Source of the DNA: Dioscorea cayenensis subsp. rotundata
Lineage: Eukaryota > Streptophyta > Magnoliopsida > Dioscoreales > Dioscoreaceae
Reading direction: 5' to 3'
Assembly (NCBI RefSeq): GCF_009730915.1
Contig: NC_052488.1
Span: 20,206,305 to 20,270,304, forward strand
DNA length: 64,000 nucleotides
Part shown: piece after piece, positions 22,173-34,574 of the stretch
Numbering within the stretch: position 1 is the stretch's first letter
How the letters are laid out: each line of letters opens with the position of its first letter
The notes under the pieces: model-generated
Told to the model about the DNA's origin: nothing
What the model saw: the letters and a program-made list of their open reading frames with translations, nothing else
Database searches by the model: none
Made by a program: the position numbers and the translations under genes

Positions 22173-25100
22173 TTAATAATACGGAGGCTGGGCGGCACCT
22201 GTTCCACTGCTATGTTGGCCAGTTGGTTGCATACCGTACTGAGATATCAACTGAGAAGCCGTAGGTGATGCGGCTGCTACCGTAGGGATCGCTCCTGCAC
22301 CAGGATATGGAGGCACGGATGGCGCAGATGTCTGACCAGGGTATGTGACGGGAGCTGAGACATATGAATGACTGCTTGGATCCCAACCTGGAATTTGGCT
22401 ACTAGTAGCTGGTGCTTGCGGACCAGCAAACATTTGAGAACTACCCTGCCATCCAGTGCCAACTGTTGGAACTCCGGGGGCTTGTGGAACCGCAAGGATG
22501 CCTGCATCTTGTACTGTGTAGTCTCTGCTTTTATCGCTATGTGCCTGAAGTAAAAACATTAGTATACCAAGTTAAGACAGAATTATCTGAAATCCAGCTT
22601 AGGAATGAACTGTCTCAAGTTAGGGATTTTACATTGGCATACATGACAAATATCTTTTATCATGAGTTGGAAATGTTCCCTCTAAAGCTGCCCCAAATTA
22701 TGCTTTTGTTTTAATTACTTTTATGATAACTAGAAAACTCATATTTGTACCTTAACATTGAGATCAGTATGACGAGAGTATGACAGATGAAGCTTACAGT
22801 AGCCACCATCATAGATGCAATGTCCCTCTAATGAATCTTTAGCAATTGCTGCTGTGGCCACATCTGGAAGGAAAAGAAATTTAGAAATTAGCAAAGAAGT
22901 TAAAGAGTCCCAAATGACTGAATAAACCAGATACACATGAAATATTTGTTAATGTGAAAATCTGAAACAATGAGGCATACAGTGGAAATGCACACAGGTG
23001 ATCATATTTTCATGAAATTAAATGAAGGGGGCAACAGTGCTAACACACAAATCAAATAAAAAAAAAAGAAAGACAGAATATCAAAATTCTGCAAAAGGAA
23101 GATCACCCTCATCATAGATGAACCAAACAGATGAATTTAAATAATCATTATTAAATGCCTTTACCAGGATACTGAATCAAAGCTTGCATTCCGCCGTTCT
23201 TCTCAAATATTGCAATTTTCTGGACAGTGCCAAATGCCGAAAAAACCTGCAAATAAAACATCAAGGTCAAAGCACGTGTCTACTTAGAATCAAGAAAGAA
23301 GATAGGAATGCAGTGCCCTACAGTGTGAAGAACATCAACTGTCACAGCATATTGCATGTTTTCAATGGAGGCAAGAAGCACATTACTCTCGGGCTCTTTT
23401 TTCTTTCCATCAGGACCTAATGTGGGCTGAAGAAAAAGGGTTGACAACAACATTTACGATAAATTAAAAAAAATAAATGATGACACCATTTTTTAGGAAG
23501 CCAACCTGCAGAGTACCATCAATTGCAGAAGGGTTCACAGGAAGATAAGGGTTAGTGTAATCCCTGCAAAAAAAAAGGAGAGTGTTTCACATATCACAGT
23601 TATATATGCATTTAGTTACACAAAATAACAAAATTAAGTTAGACCAATATACTGTCTAAGTAGACGAATGGATTCAAGGGAAAAAAAACATGAAAATGCA
23701 AAGAGCAAAATAAGTAATTTGATATCATGCCCGCACAAACCACAAATTTGATAGAATTTATTAAGGAGCACATGGCACGCAATCACATTGTCAATCATTT
23801 CCATGTAACGTATTTAAAAATACAGTTTCCTTAAATGCTATTCATCAGACAAATATCTACGGAGGTCAAGAAGCAATGTTAAGTACAGAAAAATATATGA
23901 CTCTAAAAGATAGTTGCGATCCATGTGCACAAACCTGCTGCGATGTGATTGAAACTTGATATTCAAGTCGGTATGAGCAGAAAATGAGATACGCAACAGA
24001 CAAGAAGTTACATGCTCTGGCAGAAGGTACCTAGAAAACAAAAGTTTGATTAAAGAATTTAGAAAAGAGAAACACTCACAAGTCCCAAGTCTTATGAAAA
24101 AAAGGAATAGGACCTTGGAATACTTCTTCCATCCAAAGCATTTCTTGCTTCAGAGGCAGTTCCTGAATCACTGAACTGTATCAATGCCTGGAGAATTTCG
24201 ACAGCTTGATCAGTACATATTATGAGCTAAAACAAGAAACAAACGGGGTGAAAACAACCTGAAAACCAGCAGCCTTTTCAAATGTTGCAATTTTGTGAAC
24301 AAACCCGAAAGCAGAGAACACCTGAGAAATATAAAGGGCAATATGATGATAAATGAAGATGACAACATTTGAAAGTGTTCATCATAGTATTCACAGTAAT
24401 AGGTTATAAAGAGTCAAAGACAACTGCAATTCATATCAATTCAAGGGTGGAAAGGCACCTGTAAATAAGAGCATGACAATTCATCAAACTCCAGTTCCAT
24501 CACAAATAGTGCAATACAAACATACAAGAGTAGGATGTATGGGACCTATGGGCACACTGCCTCCAAAAAATCAAATGAAAAGATGGTAAATAGCTGGGAG
24601 ATACGTACAAGGTAGACATTGAAAAGCTAAATGAAAGACTGTGCTTACACCTAAATGCATTAAGATGTAAAAAAGTCACTAGCGTTTTATGAGCTATAAG
24701 ATCTTGACAAGTTATCACGAAGCATGATTATATCTGACAAGGAAATGCATAAAAACAACTGTAGCAAAGAGAGCATTTAAAAGAGCTACAAGAACCCTAA
24801 AGATTAGAAGTAAACCTTGATGCAGCTTCAAATACACAGGTTGATTGTGTCCCACAACTTAAATTAGGCATGATGGTCAGGAACAAAATGAAACTACAAT
24901 CAGTGAAGATTAAGTTGCATAGGCTCACAAGGAACAATCAAAAGAAAGAGATAGCAAAATACACATATATCCCTCAATGCAGGACGCTGATAACGAGAAT
25001 TTCTCCATGTTAGAATGGCCCTGTGATCCATGCAGAGTACATCATTAAAACAAATCATCAAGCTAGATCTGCTTCTGCTATATAGATTGTTTTGACACAC

Positions 25101-26194
25101 ACTGTCCCTTACTGTTATCAACAATATCAAAAACCAAAGGAATGCTAAAGCTTGAAAATCATAAAGGATAAAGACTCAATTGGCTGACTTGAAGAATGAG
25201 GACTCACCAAATGGATAACATCAATGCTGACATCACCAGCTTCAACACCTTCAATAGTAACAAGCAAGACATTACCAACAACATCACCAGAACTCTTGTT
25301 GTTGACAATTTCTTGCCTATTGGAATACTGAATATAAACAGTTTTTCCGCGCACTTGGGCAGGTTCGGATGAGGAAGCATAATATGACACCATTGAAATT
25401 GCCTGATTTAGATCAGCCTGGGAAAATAAAAATTTCAGCTTTCTATAAATAAAGGCAGCTAACTATAAGATCCTTTAAGAAACAACCTAACTTCAAAGCA
25501 ATACCAAGACATAAATCAAAACCACATAAAGAAATCCCTAGAACAAAAAATGTCAAAACCACATAAAGAAATCCCTAGAACAAAAAATGGTGAAGTAACA
25601 AAAATTAAGAACAAGTAAATAAATTAGTCGTAGCCAAGCCAAAAAAACAAAAAAACAAAAACAAAAACAAAAACCAAAAAAACAAAGTGATTAGCAACAA
25701 TAGTTAGAGTAACCCTAATTTCCTGGGCCAAAAGAAACTACTAATTTATATCTATCATCATGATGTCAATCAACCAAAATGCTAAAAGGATGCAACAAAA
25801 CATATAAAAACACTGGAAACCAACCTAGACAGGCTAAAAAATATTGACCTTTTCAGCCAAATTCTGTTTTTTTTTCATTACATCGGCGAAATCCAAGAAA
25901 CAAATAATTTAAAGATCAAAGGAGATTCTAAGACCACATTTTCATATCAAATCTAATTCAAGAACGGATGGTGAAAACGCAAAGAATTTAAGGAAAGAAA
26001 CTAACAAATTCTACAAAGGCCTGGTTGCGGTTGGCTCCAACGTTGCACTTGGTGTTGACGATCTTGCCAAAGGGTTTGCAGAGCTCGACGAGCTCCTCCT
26101 CAGCGCACTCCCATGGAAGGTTCCTCAGGTGAAGAACCTTCGACGGAGTCTGCGTGTACCTGAACTGCTGCTGTCCCGCCCCCGCCGACGACAT
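22173..26194 (-). CDS. PTB: Polypyrimidine tract-binding protein homolog (PTB1/PTB2 type)
   Basis: RNA-binding splicing regulator, nuclear and cytoplasmic, that binds CU-rich pre-mRNA. Ten coding exons on minus: 26006-26194, 25208-25417, 24259-24321, 24114-24187, 23935-24030, 23506-23563, 23322-23426, 23165-23246, 22751-22863 and 22173-22544. They sum to 1362 nt (453 residues), in frame at every junction. Three RRM domains are seen: SKVLHLRNLPWECAEEELVE (RRM1, about residues 16-95), NVLLVTIEGVEAGDVSIDVIH (RRM2, about 112-200) and NVLLASIENMQYAVTVDVLH (RRM3, about 240-330). A Gly/Pro/Ser/Gln-rich tail ends in PPYY. Length and layout match the Arabidopsis PTB1/PTB2 group. The ATG at 26194 is chosen because the family starts MSS. 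A larger second intron (24322-25207) is where a regulatory cassette exon could lie. Confidence 0.95.
25516..25589. repeat. 37-bp exact tandem duplication in PTB intron 1
   Basis: Two identical 37-base units (25516-25552 and 25553-25589), starting tcaaaaccacataaag. Exact identity suggests a recent slippage duplication inside the intron. Confidence 0.9.
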
Positions 26195-26389
26195 CACCGA
26201 GGGTCGACGACCACGATCGATTCAAACCCTAAACCAATCAATCACGGGATCAAAGAAATTCTTCGAAGAGAACGAATCGAATCGATTGGGTGTTTCTAGG
26301 GTTAGGTTGATCGTCGAGAGGATTTGGGGGCTTTTTCACTCACAAGAGAAGGAGATTCGAACAGAAAAGCGGCAATCCTGGCCGTCGGA

Positions 26390-26397
26390 TATTTATA
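26390..26397 (-). promoter_or_regulatory. TATA box of PTB gene
   Basis: Minus-strand TATAAATA, about 200 bases upstream of the ATG. The telo-box AAACCCTAA (plus-strand reading, 26224-26232) lies in the 5' UTR; that motif is frequent in plant genes for RNA and translation functions. Confidence 0.6.
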
Positions 26398-26399
26398 TC

Positions 26400-27015
26400 A
26401 TCATCAACACGTGCACATTACTTGCCTCGAGATAAGAGTTTCATCATCGGTTTTTTAAGAATTTTTAGTGGCCATTTGGTTTTTTATTGTTAGTTTGCGA
26501 CGGTAATCGGAAAGATTATCATATTTGTACAAATGTAGACGGTGGTAATATTAATGAAAATCTATAATTATTAATTTTAGAATATTATCAAAGAATTTAA
26601 TAATCCTATTATCACAAAAATAAATTGCTATGTTATTGCTAAATAAGTAGTAATCTATAATTTTTTTTTTTTTATAATAGTACTTTTTTAAAAAATAATT
26701 TTTAAATACTACATACTTTATCAACCAATAAAAAAAATAATTTTAGATGATATTGTTTTGGGAATATCTTCAATTTCAAAAATTTAATTATTTTTGGAAA
26801 ATTTTATTTTATCTTAATTTTTCATTTACTCAAAATTTTAGATATTTTGAGAAAAAATGTGCAAAAATTAATCTTTGATGTTATAATTTAATTATTTTGA
26901 TTATAAATTTTATTTCCTTTAAATTTAAACTTCTCATAATTGTATATACAATGATATTTTGGGAAATTTAGAATATTGCCAAGTTGATTACTATGTAATA
27001 TGAGATTAATTTTTA
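26400..27015. other. Intergenic region between PTB and Harbinger element
   Basis: AT-rich sequence, no ORF with recognisable content. The long minus frame running on into 27406 is AT-rich and low complexity. Confidence 0.6.
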
Positions 27016-27239
27016 GGCCCTGTTTGGATGCAAAATAAAAAAAAATATGGCATAATTTTATTATGTAGGAAGTGCAAGTGATTATTACAGAAATTATGGC
27101 ATATTTTATTCCTGCAGAATGGGTGTTTGGGTAACAAAATAAAAAAATATTACAAAAATTATTACATATTTTTTTTCTTACGAAATGAGTATTTGTTTTG
27201 CAAAATAAATAATTATTACATAATAAAAATAACCGTTGG

Positions 27240-28400
27240 TAATTAAAATTTGAAAATGATATTGGTCGAGAGAATGTCCAGCAACTTCCACAAATGTAGA
27301 ACATCACACATCCATTCTTACAGGTGCTGCATATGTACAAAAAATTCTTCAAGGTCATGAGGAACGTTGCAAAAGAGAATTTCGTATGGAGCCTCATATA
27401 TTTCAAGCACTGGTTGATCGTTTAAGAGAAAAATCTCTCCTCTGCAACTAAAACGGACAATAGTCGAAGAGCAACTAGCAATGTTTATGTACTCTTTCTC
27501 ATAATGCTAGTAACCGTGATGTGCAAGAGCGATTTCAACATTCGCAGAAACGGTTAATCGATATTTTAGTAAAGTACTTAAAGCTGTTAATCGACTTGCT
27601 CGTGATTACATAGAACCTCCATCGACAATGACATCACCGGTTATTCAGAATACCCGAAAATTTTTCCCATATTTCAAGGTAGGCAAAGCTATATAATATG
27701 ATTTGTAAATGTTTATATGTTTGTTTATTTTTTAGGATTGTGTTGGTGCTATTGATGGAACACATATTCCTATCACGATTTTTTTGGATAAACAAGATCC
27801 TTAAGGAAACAGGAAGCAAACGCTATCGCAGAATGTTATGGTTGAGTGTGATTTTGATCTTCGTTTTGTATATGTACGACCTGGTTGGGAAGGTTCTGTT
27901 TCTGATGCTAGGATTCTCCAATGTTCGATTGAACAAGGTTTTGAAGTCCCAAGGGGTAAATATTATCTTGTAGATGCAAGATATGCTAATACCCCAAATT
28001 TTATTGCTCCATATAGAAGTGTCCGTTACCATTTGCAGGAGCAAGGTCGAGCGCAATCTAGACCGAGCAATTATAAAGAATTGTTTTAATTTGTGACATG
28101 CATCATTAAGGAACCATGTTGAACTCATCATCGGCGTTTTGAAGATGAGATTTCCGATACTTAAAGTAGCAACTTTTCACCCAATCGACTCTCAAACTGA
28201 TATAGTAGTTGCTGCTTATATGTTGCATAACTTCATCCGCATACATAACGGTGCAGATGATGTTGAGGATTTTGATAATGAAATTGAAGAAACTATTGTT
28301 CCTAATGGAGATGAGTCATACGGAGAGGATGTTGACACCATGAACTCTGAGCGAAATGCAGGTGCTCGTAAAAGAGATGAAATAGCAATGCAAATGTGAA
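27240..28400 (+). pseudogene. Harbinger transposase (DDE_Tnp_4 / HARBI1-like) remnant
   Basis: Transposase-like segments in order: a helix-rich N-terminal part (KREFRMEPHIFQALVDRLRE), then SRDV/ERF region, RKFFPYFK, an intron (about 27680-27735), then DCVGAIDGTHI with the first catalytic Asp. VRPGWEGSVSDARIL carries the second Asp, and MLHNFIRIHN lies near the C-terminal end. Breaks: a frame change near 27450-27500, an in-frame stop after KQDP near 27803, and another disruption at about 28085-28140. All three would abolish a full product. It belongs to the surrounding TIR element. Confidence 0.85.
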
Positions 28401-28893
28401 ATGATTATTATAGTTATAGCCGAGCTAGACCATAGGTAATCATAAAATTGTTTCTTAGCCATTGTATTACCGAGACCTTTCGGATGAATGAATATTGGGT
28501 CTTGTTAAAAAAACCATTGCCTATGTTGATTTAATGTTAGATAAGAATTTGAAAGTTTGGGAAGCCATTGCCTATCCTGAGTAGTATTATAGAGTATATT
28601 ACAAGACAAAAGGATACTTTAACAACTAGGAAAAAAAAAGATATTAACAAGTTCATGAAAAAAAATACACATATAAATCAAAACATTCCCACAACAATCA
28701 TACAAAAAATTATATTTAATATGTTCATGAAAAACAATTACACATAATGAAAAGGTTCCCACAGCAACTATAAACAACAAAAAGATATTTAACAAGTACA
28801 AGATTACAAGTTCATAAACAAAGCAAGTTTATGAAAAAAACATTGTGCTTATGAAAACATTCAAGTTCAAGATAATAAGTTCATAATCATCTT

Positions 28894-31083
28894 TTAGTCA
28901 AGTTTGGAGAACATCATTTTGAGCCATGACACTCTATGATCTTCTTGAAGACATAAAAAGAGTTCACGATAACTCTTATCTTTAATGAAAATTTGGGTAG
29001 CTTTGAACATTTCTTCTTCTGTGAAAATGTCACTCATTTGGTTGAACACCTTCATGCAATCTTCTATTGTGTGCTTTTCCACTACTTGAGTGCCCTTGAG
29101 AACTTCGAGATATTCTTTATTCTTGCGCTCTCGAAATGCAATGTATTTATCCATATTTGTTAGTGCAACCGCACTATTTAATTGGCATGATTTGACATCA
29201 TGGCAGGATGACGTGGTAACCATGGTGACAAGGCATAATTGATAACATGGCAAGTATGGTGACATGGCAAGGAGACTTGGCTTGCAAGGCAAAACATCTT
29301 GAAGATCTTGGTGGAATTATTTTTAGTAAGTCTATAACATGGAGGATATTATCTTGAAGATCTTGGTGGAATTATTCTTGGAAACATGAAGACAAGATCA
29401 TATCAAGACCATATTTTGGTGATTTGATTGAAGACTAAATATGGTGGAGCTTATTTGAAGAATCCTTGATGATTGAATTGATTGATTGAAGATCTATTAT
29501 TGGGAAGATTTGAGGACCAAACTTGGGTGAATTGAAGATCAAATTTGGAGAATCTTTGAAGACCAAACATGGAAGATTGAAGACTAAGTTTGGCAAGTTT
29601 CATGAAGACGCACAAGGATGTGCGTCCCTTGCGAGGGGACTGCGTGATGAGGAACTGAGGAGGTAGGCTAGTTACCGGCAGTCGGGATCGGGAGATTTGG
29701 CTGCATCGACTCGGACTAAGCATGACCGGGAGGTTGATGAGTCTTGAGGTCATCCGCAACGTAACCAGAACTCAGTCAAGTTAGCAGTCATGGCCATGTT
29801 GTAACTTATGTTACAACAGGAGTTACAACAACTAATTTCGGAAGGTTTTTAAATTAGTAGCCGCGTAGATTCTAAAAGAGGTATGTGCTATATTTGGGAC
29901 GTTGAGGCGTCTATATAAGCTACCTTGCTCGTAGATTGTAAGTGTGACTCTTGGGTGACTCTTGGAGGAGAGTGTGTGAGCACCAGACAATCTAGAGAGG
30001 GTAGTGATCTTTATTGTTGAGAGTGTGAGTGACAAGTGTTTGTACTCATCTATTTTTATCTCTTTTAGTGGATTGTTTATCTCCGGGCTTGGCCCCCCCA
30101 GACATAGGCGAGGTGACGCCGAACTGGGTTACCAATCTTGTGTGTCTCATTCTTGCTTGGTTTGTGTGCGTTTTTTTCTTTTTGAGTGTTTGAGTGTTCA
30201 CTAAACCACAAACCACATCGCTGGAACTAACAATATTGAATGATGAATCTTGAGGCCTTTTCCCTTTTCGCTCCATTTTTCTTCTCTGACCATCTTGATC
30301 ACTTATTCCCCGAAGAATTTCATTGCTTGAACTTTGAGTTTGAGGATTCCGTGGTTGAGAACTAGGAGGTTCCACTTGCATGATATCATCATCCTCAGTC
30401 TCTTGTGTAGGTGATGGTTGCCTTGAATCGTTTGGAGTAAAAACACTTGGACTTGGGGTGTGCACTGGTGATTGAGAGATATCTTCATAATCTTCTATAT
30501 CACGAGATCGTTTGCATGCAGCATATCTCCCTACATTTTAAATATATAATATGTTAGTAAAATAAAACTTTATAAAAGTAAAATATTAGAAAATATATGC
30601 TTACCCTCATAAACCTCCTGCAATGCCATAAAATATAGAAACGGTCTAGTATGCCACTTCCTTGCATCTTTATTCCTCTGTTTGATGTTTTCCAAATTAG
30701 ATGGTTGTAATTAATTAAAACATTCATTAATTATGTACATACCTCTAGTAGTGGTGCCCAAACATCATCAGGAGCCGATACAATGTGTCTTTCATAATCC
30801 CAGCCAAAGCCACTTAATTCTGTAAACCATTTTAGAAGCTTGTAAATTTTTTCAACTCTTGCTCTAATGCTTTGAATTGGCTTGTGTTGATGCTTGGATT
30901 GGAAAACTTAGTTACCATGTCGCGTACTATCTTGTTCCATGCTTCTTTGGCCCATCCACTTTGTGAACGATATGCAGGAGTATTATACTCACCCAATAAC
31001 GTTACTAGGTGAGCCTTGTGAATTTCAGTCCACTTTGCCCTAGTTTCATGTCTTCCTTCAGTTGCCACACCTTCACTTGCCAT
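28894..31083 (-). pseudogene. Harbinger ORF2, MYB/SANT-like protein, split by an LTR
   Basis: The minus-strand start is MASEGVATEGRHETRAKWTE near 31083, followed by the MYB/SANT-like DNA-binding domain typical of the second protein of PIF/Harbinger elements. It partners the transposase at the TIRs. Exons follow at about 30832-31083, 30745-30830 and 30612-30680, then a Ser/Pro/Gln-rich exon 30240-30530. The C-terminal piece, MDKYIAFRERKNKEYLEVLK, lies at 28894-29156. Between them is a 1075-bp LTR at 29158-30232, inserted within the codons before MDKYIAF. If the LTR and one duplicated ATATT are set aside, the frame runs on, so the LTR is the main lesion. Confidence 0.75.
29158..30232 (+). mobile_element. 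Solo LTR of an LTR retrotransposon (1075 bp)
   Basis: Begins TGTTAGT and ends ACTAACA, a 7-bp inverted end pair with TG..CA. It is flanked by perfect 5-bp duplications ATATT (29153-29157 and 30233-30237). It contains a TATA box CTATATAAGC at 29911-29920, giving plus orientation. No internal retrotransposon region remains, so it is a product of LTR-LTR recombination. Family (Copia or Gypsy) is not decided. Confidence 0.92.
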
Positions 31084-31433
31084 AACTGATCTAACACTGT
31101 AAAATATATTGGTTAGCAAGTTGCAATTTTATAAAATAATAATAATACTTTAAAATATAGACCATCCGTAAGTTATGAGTTATGTTAAAATTTGTATACC
31201 AACCCCTTTTAATTTTGAAAATAAATGAAAACATAAAGAAATTTCTACTTACAAACATATATATTTTATTCTATGACATATGGGATTAAACAGTTTTGAA
31301 CATTAAAGGGCCATAAAATAATCTTTTTTTAATCTTTACAATAAAGAAAAATTAATTTTACTGTCTCATATCAAAGATACATCAACCTCTGTAAACCTAT
31401 TCAATCCAAACAAAACTCCATCAACCAGAGCTT

Positions 31434-31434
<1 letters not shown>

Positions 31435-31486
<52 letters not shown>
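31435..31486. repeat. (TAA)n microsatellite
   Basis: About 17 TAA units inside the Harbinger element. Confidence 0.95.
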
Positions 31487-33818
31487 CAATGTTGAAAAGA
31501 AGAGATATTCAACACCTATAGTATTATCTATTTCGCATCACTCTCAGTTGAAAAAGACCACATTGTCAACCTATAATACAACAAAGGTTGCATTTTTTTT
31601 TTAATAAAAACATTAAATGATACTTTGTTCTTTGTTGGAAATCAAGACCCTACTTATAACCATCATGATGATTAAGCTCAAAACAAACAAAAGATTCAAC
31701 ATGGAGCTAAAACATTCCACCTGAAATGCAGTAAAATATAAACATCAAACTATAAACAGAGAGATTGAATTATATTTAGAATTACGCTACACCTATCAAA
31801 AACTTTACATCACTTTCAGTTAAAGAGGAGGACATTTCCAATCAACAACAAAACAAAGTCTGCATTTTTTAATATGTTCAGATTAAAATATGGAAACAAG
31901 TCAAGGTTCAAGAGATAAAAAAGACTTGAACAACCATCCCAAAGAAAACACAATCAAGTTATTATGATGAGCTTGGAATGTCAGCATAGCAGAGGTGAAT
32001 GAAAACTATACATTGAACTTCTTGATTTTAGATATAAGTAACTAACCTTTATATGAGTAAAGAGAAAGCAACTTATACCAAAATGATGTATAATTTATTA
32101 GACATATGTTGGCAAGATGCAGTTTCCTTACAATAACACTTGTGTAGCTTTCATTTCCATAACCGATGTAAATTTTCAAGTTAATAATTGCAAGACAGGT
32201 AAGAGACCATACCATGGTACAGTGTTAAATAGCATGATTTAGGAAGCAAACAGTGAATAACATCAGATAATATGAAACATTTCATCACATTTGTCAAGCA
32301 ATAATTTAATACAAAATCACTTTGATATATAATCATTTTATGCAAACCAGAATGATTATTATTAAAGATAAGAATCAACAATATTTTTCACATTACTGAT
32401 ATGCAACATATCATCACATTTGTCAAGCAATTATTCAAGACAAACTCACTCTGATATAAAACCATTTCTGCAAACCAGAATGATTATCATAAACATAAGA
32501 ATCAGCAGTTGGAATTACAAAGGAATTACATGAAAGTTAAAACCAAAATGAGGTGATGCTTGGCAGTTGGGTAAATTATTTTGCTCTAGCTTAAATCAGA
32601 TAGTTAACAAGTCTTTTCTTTTGTATCAATTTTGGTTGGTCAGTAATTATTTTAAATCCATGTCTGAACATTGAACATATCCTTGGATAAAACTAAAACT
32701 AGTGCCAGACTGTAGCAGAATTTGAAGAAAGTGATTTGTTTTGAAAACCCAAAATTGAATTTTCAAAAGAATAGGATAATAGCAAATGATCAGTCATCAT
32801 GCGACCTGATAAATCAAAATCTCACACCTTTCTTAAATTAAAAACTCAAAATATTAAACCCCTGATAAATCAAAACAATCTGGTGATTCAAAAACCTAAA
32901 CCAACTAAAACCCAAATGCACAACCTGATCTCATCCAAAAACCTCAAATTCATTATAAATAATCCAAAAAATACAAGAAAAGGCACCAAATTTTGATGAT
33001 AAAAAAAAAACAAATGACTAATCTTTCCCTACCTCAGATCACAACCACAATCGCCGGCCGACGATTAGAAACCAAACCTTGCTGCTCTGCTGCGTTCTCT
33101 CCCAATATGGTCCGGTAAGATCTCGAGGTCGCCTACCAGGCCCTTGTCGCCGATTAATCGTAGACCGACGGTGTGGTCCACGATGCGGTGAAGCGGGGGG
33201 ATGGTTGAATGCAAGCTTGATGGTGTTGAAGAACACCTGTGTTGAGGGCCTGTTGAGAATGAGAAAACCCCAAAAGAGACAACCACAAATTTCAGCATAA
33301 CACCAGTCTGGCTGGAATATTTTTTTAAGCTGGAATCCCAACATTATGGCATAATTTTGTATTGTAAATTTGGTACCCAAACATCCATTATGCTATAATA
33401 TTGTGAAAATATTATATTATGTCATAATATACGGATTTATGGCATAATTCTGGGGTATTCAAACATGGCCTTAGACATATAGCATTTCCGATTTCATTAC
33501 TATAGTAATCTTATTAGGTGGTAATATATCATTACCACGAACCAAAAGGCCCCTTAAGTGTAGATCGAATTCAATATTTTTCATTTGGGTCTCTTTCAAA
33601 TACTATTATTGTGGTTCTATTTTTTTTTTAATCAATTTTTATGAGTAAGAATATAAGATAAATTTGGTTTTTTTTTAATGCAAAAAAAGTCACCACACTC
33701 ACACACACACACACACACACTATTGTCTAACTATTGGGTCGATGGTATTTTGTTTTTAATTTAGTAGAATATTTTTTATATTAATTATTGTCTAAATTAA
33801 TAATAAAATCACTTGATA

Positions 33819-34507
33819 TTTTCATTCGATAATTATCAAAACTAATCATATTTTTTTTTTTGTCTAAATTTTTACTACTATGAATGCAAAGGTCAAATGG
33901 GAAGAGTTGTTTCAATTACTAGAAAAAAAATCTCACTTAGTAAAAGAAAAAATTATCATTCTTCCTATATAAATTATAAAGGTGGTTGTTTACGTAATTT
34001 GTTAAAATAAAATTTTTAAAAGATATTATTTATCATATTAAATTTTAATTTTAGCCAAAGTAACAATGCACTAGTATGACAAATTAGCGACAAACACCTT
34101 TTTATTATTTTGTATTGTGCTTGAGAGTTTCTCAAAACCTCTCAAACACAATCAAAGTAAAAAATAGTAGGCTATGTCTTGGTTCCTAAAAAAGAGAGGG
34201 GATGCAACACTAGGACTTTCCAGGGGTCACCCATCCTAGTATTTTCATTCAACTAATCATATATTTTTTTGTCCTAATTTTTACTACTATGAATACAAAG
34301 AAGGTCAAATGGGAAGAGTTGGTTCCAATTATTAGAAAAAAAAAATCTCACTTAGTAAAAGAAAAAATTACCATCCTTCCTATATAAAAAGGTGGTTGTT
34401 TACATAATTTTTTAAAATAAAATTTTTAAAAGATATTACTTATCATATTAAAATTTTAATTTGAGCGAAGCAACAATACATTAGTTTTGACAAATTGGCG
34501 AGAAACA
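33819..34507. repeat. Duplicated ~270-bp unit of unknown origin
   Basis: Two related copies, 33819-34096 and 34242-34507. They share ttttcattc at the start, TACTACTATGAAT..CAAA in the middle, then ctcacttagtaaaag, ggtggttgtttac and a caacacc-like end. They are about 85-90% similar by eye. The second copy lies inside a 5S rRNA pseudogene. No terminal inverted repeats are evident. A SINE-like or non-autonomous element is possible. Confidence 0.7.
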
Positions 34508-34573
34508 CCTAATACCACTCTCGCTCAAGCACGCTTAATTTCGGAGTTTTGTTAGTGCTGATATGATCACACC
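34197..34573 (-). pseudogene. 5S rRNA pseudogene, split by a 266-bp insertion
   Basis: Minus-strand reading: the 5' part (34508-34573) matches plant 5S rRNA from its start through the AAGCGTGCTTG box but lacks about 15 bases (the CACCGGATCC region). The 3' part (34197-34241) matches TACTAGGATGGGTGACC through the end. Between them lies a copy of the ~270-bp repeat. CCTAGTA/CCTAATA at the two junctions looks like a 7-bp target duplication. The gene is not in a tandem 5S array and cannot be functional. Confidence 0.85.
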
Positions 34574-34574
34574 C

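Larger units (their letters stand above)
27016..33470 (+). mobile_element. PIF/Harbinger DNA transposon, complete ends, inactive
   Basis: Terminal inverted repeats GGCCCTGTTTGGAT (27016 on) and, on the opposite strand at the right end, GGCCATGTTTGAAT (to 33470), with subterminal ATTATGCC..TAA matches. The element is flanked by the 3-bp duplication TTA (27013-27015 and 33471-33473), the Harbinger target. It carries a plus-strand DDE transposase remnant (27240-28400) and a minus-strand MYB/SANT-like ORF remnant (28894-31083), the two-gene plan of this superfamily. A 1075-bp solo LTR sits inside the second gene. Both genes have breaks, so the copy is not autonomous. The TIRs still match well enough that mobilisation in trans cannot be excluded. 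Confidence 0.9.

Noticed and set aside
26888-27406. 172-codon minus-strand frame
   Set aside because: AT-rich Tyr/Phe/Asn/Ile-rich low complexity crossing the Harbinger left end; no domain and antisense to the transposase region.
33039-33380. Frames of 113, 77 and 73 codons on both strands
   Set aside because: GC-richer subterminal part of the Harbinger element; overlapping frames on both strands with no family resemblance. Likely 5' UTR/promoter of its minus-strand ORF2.
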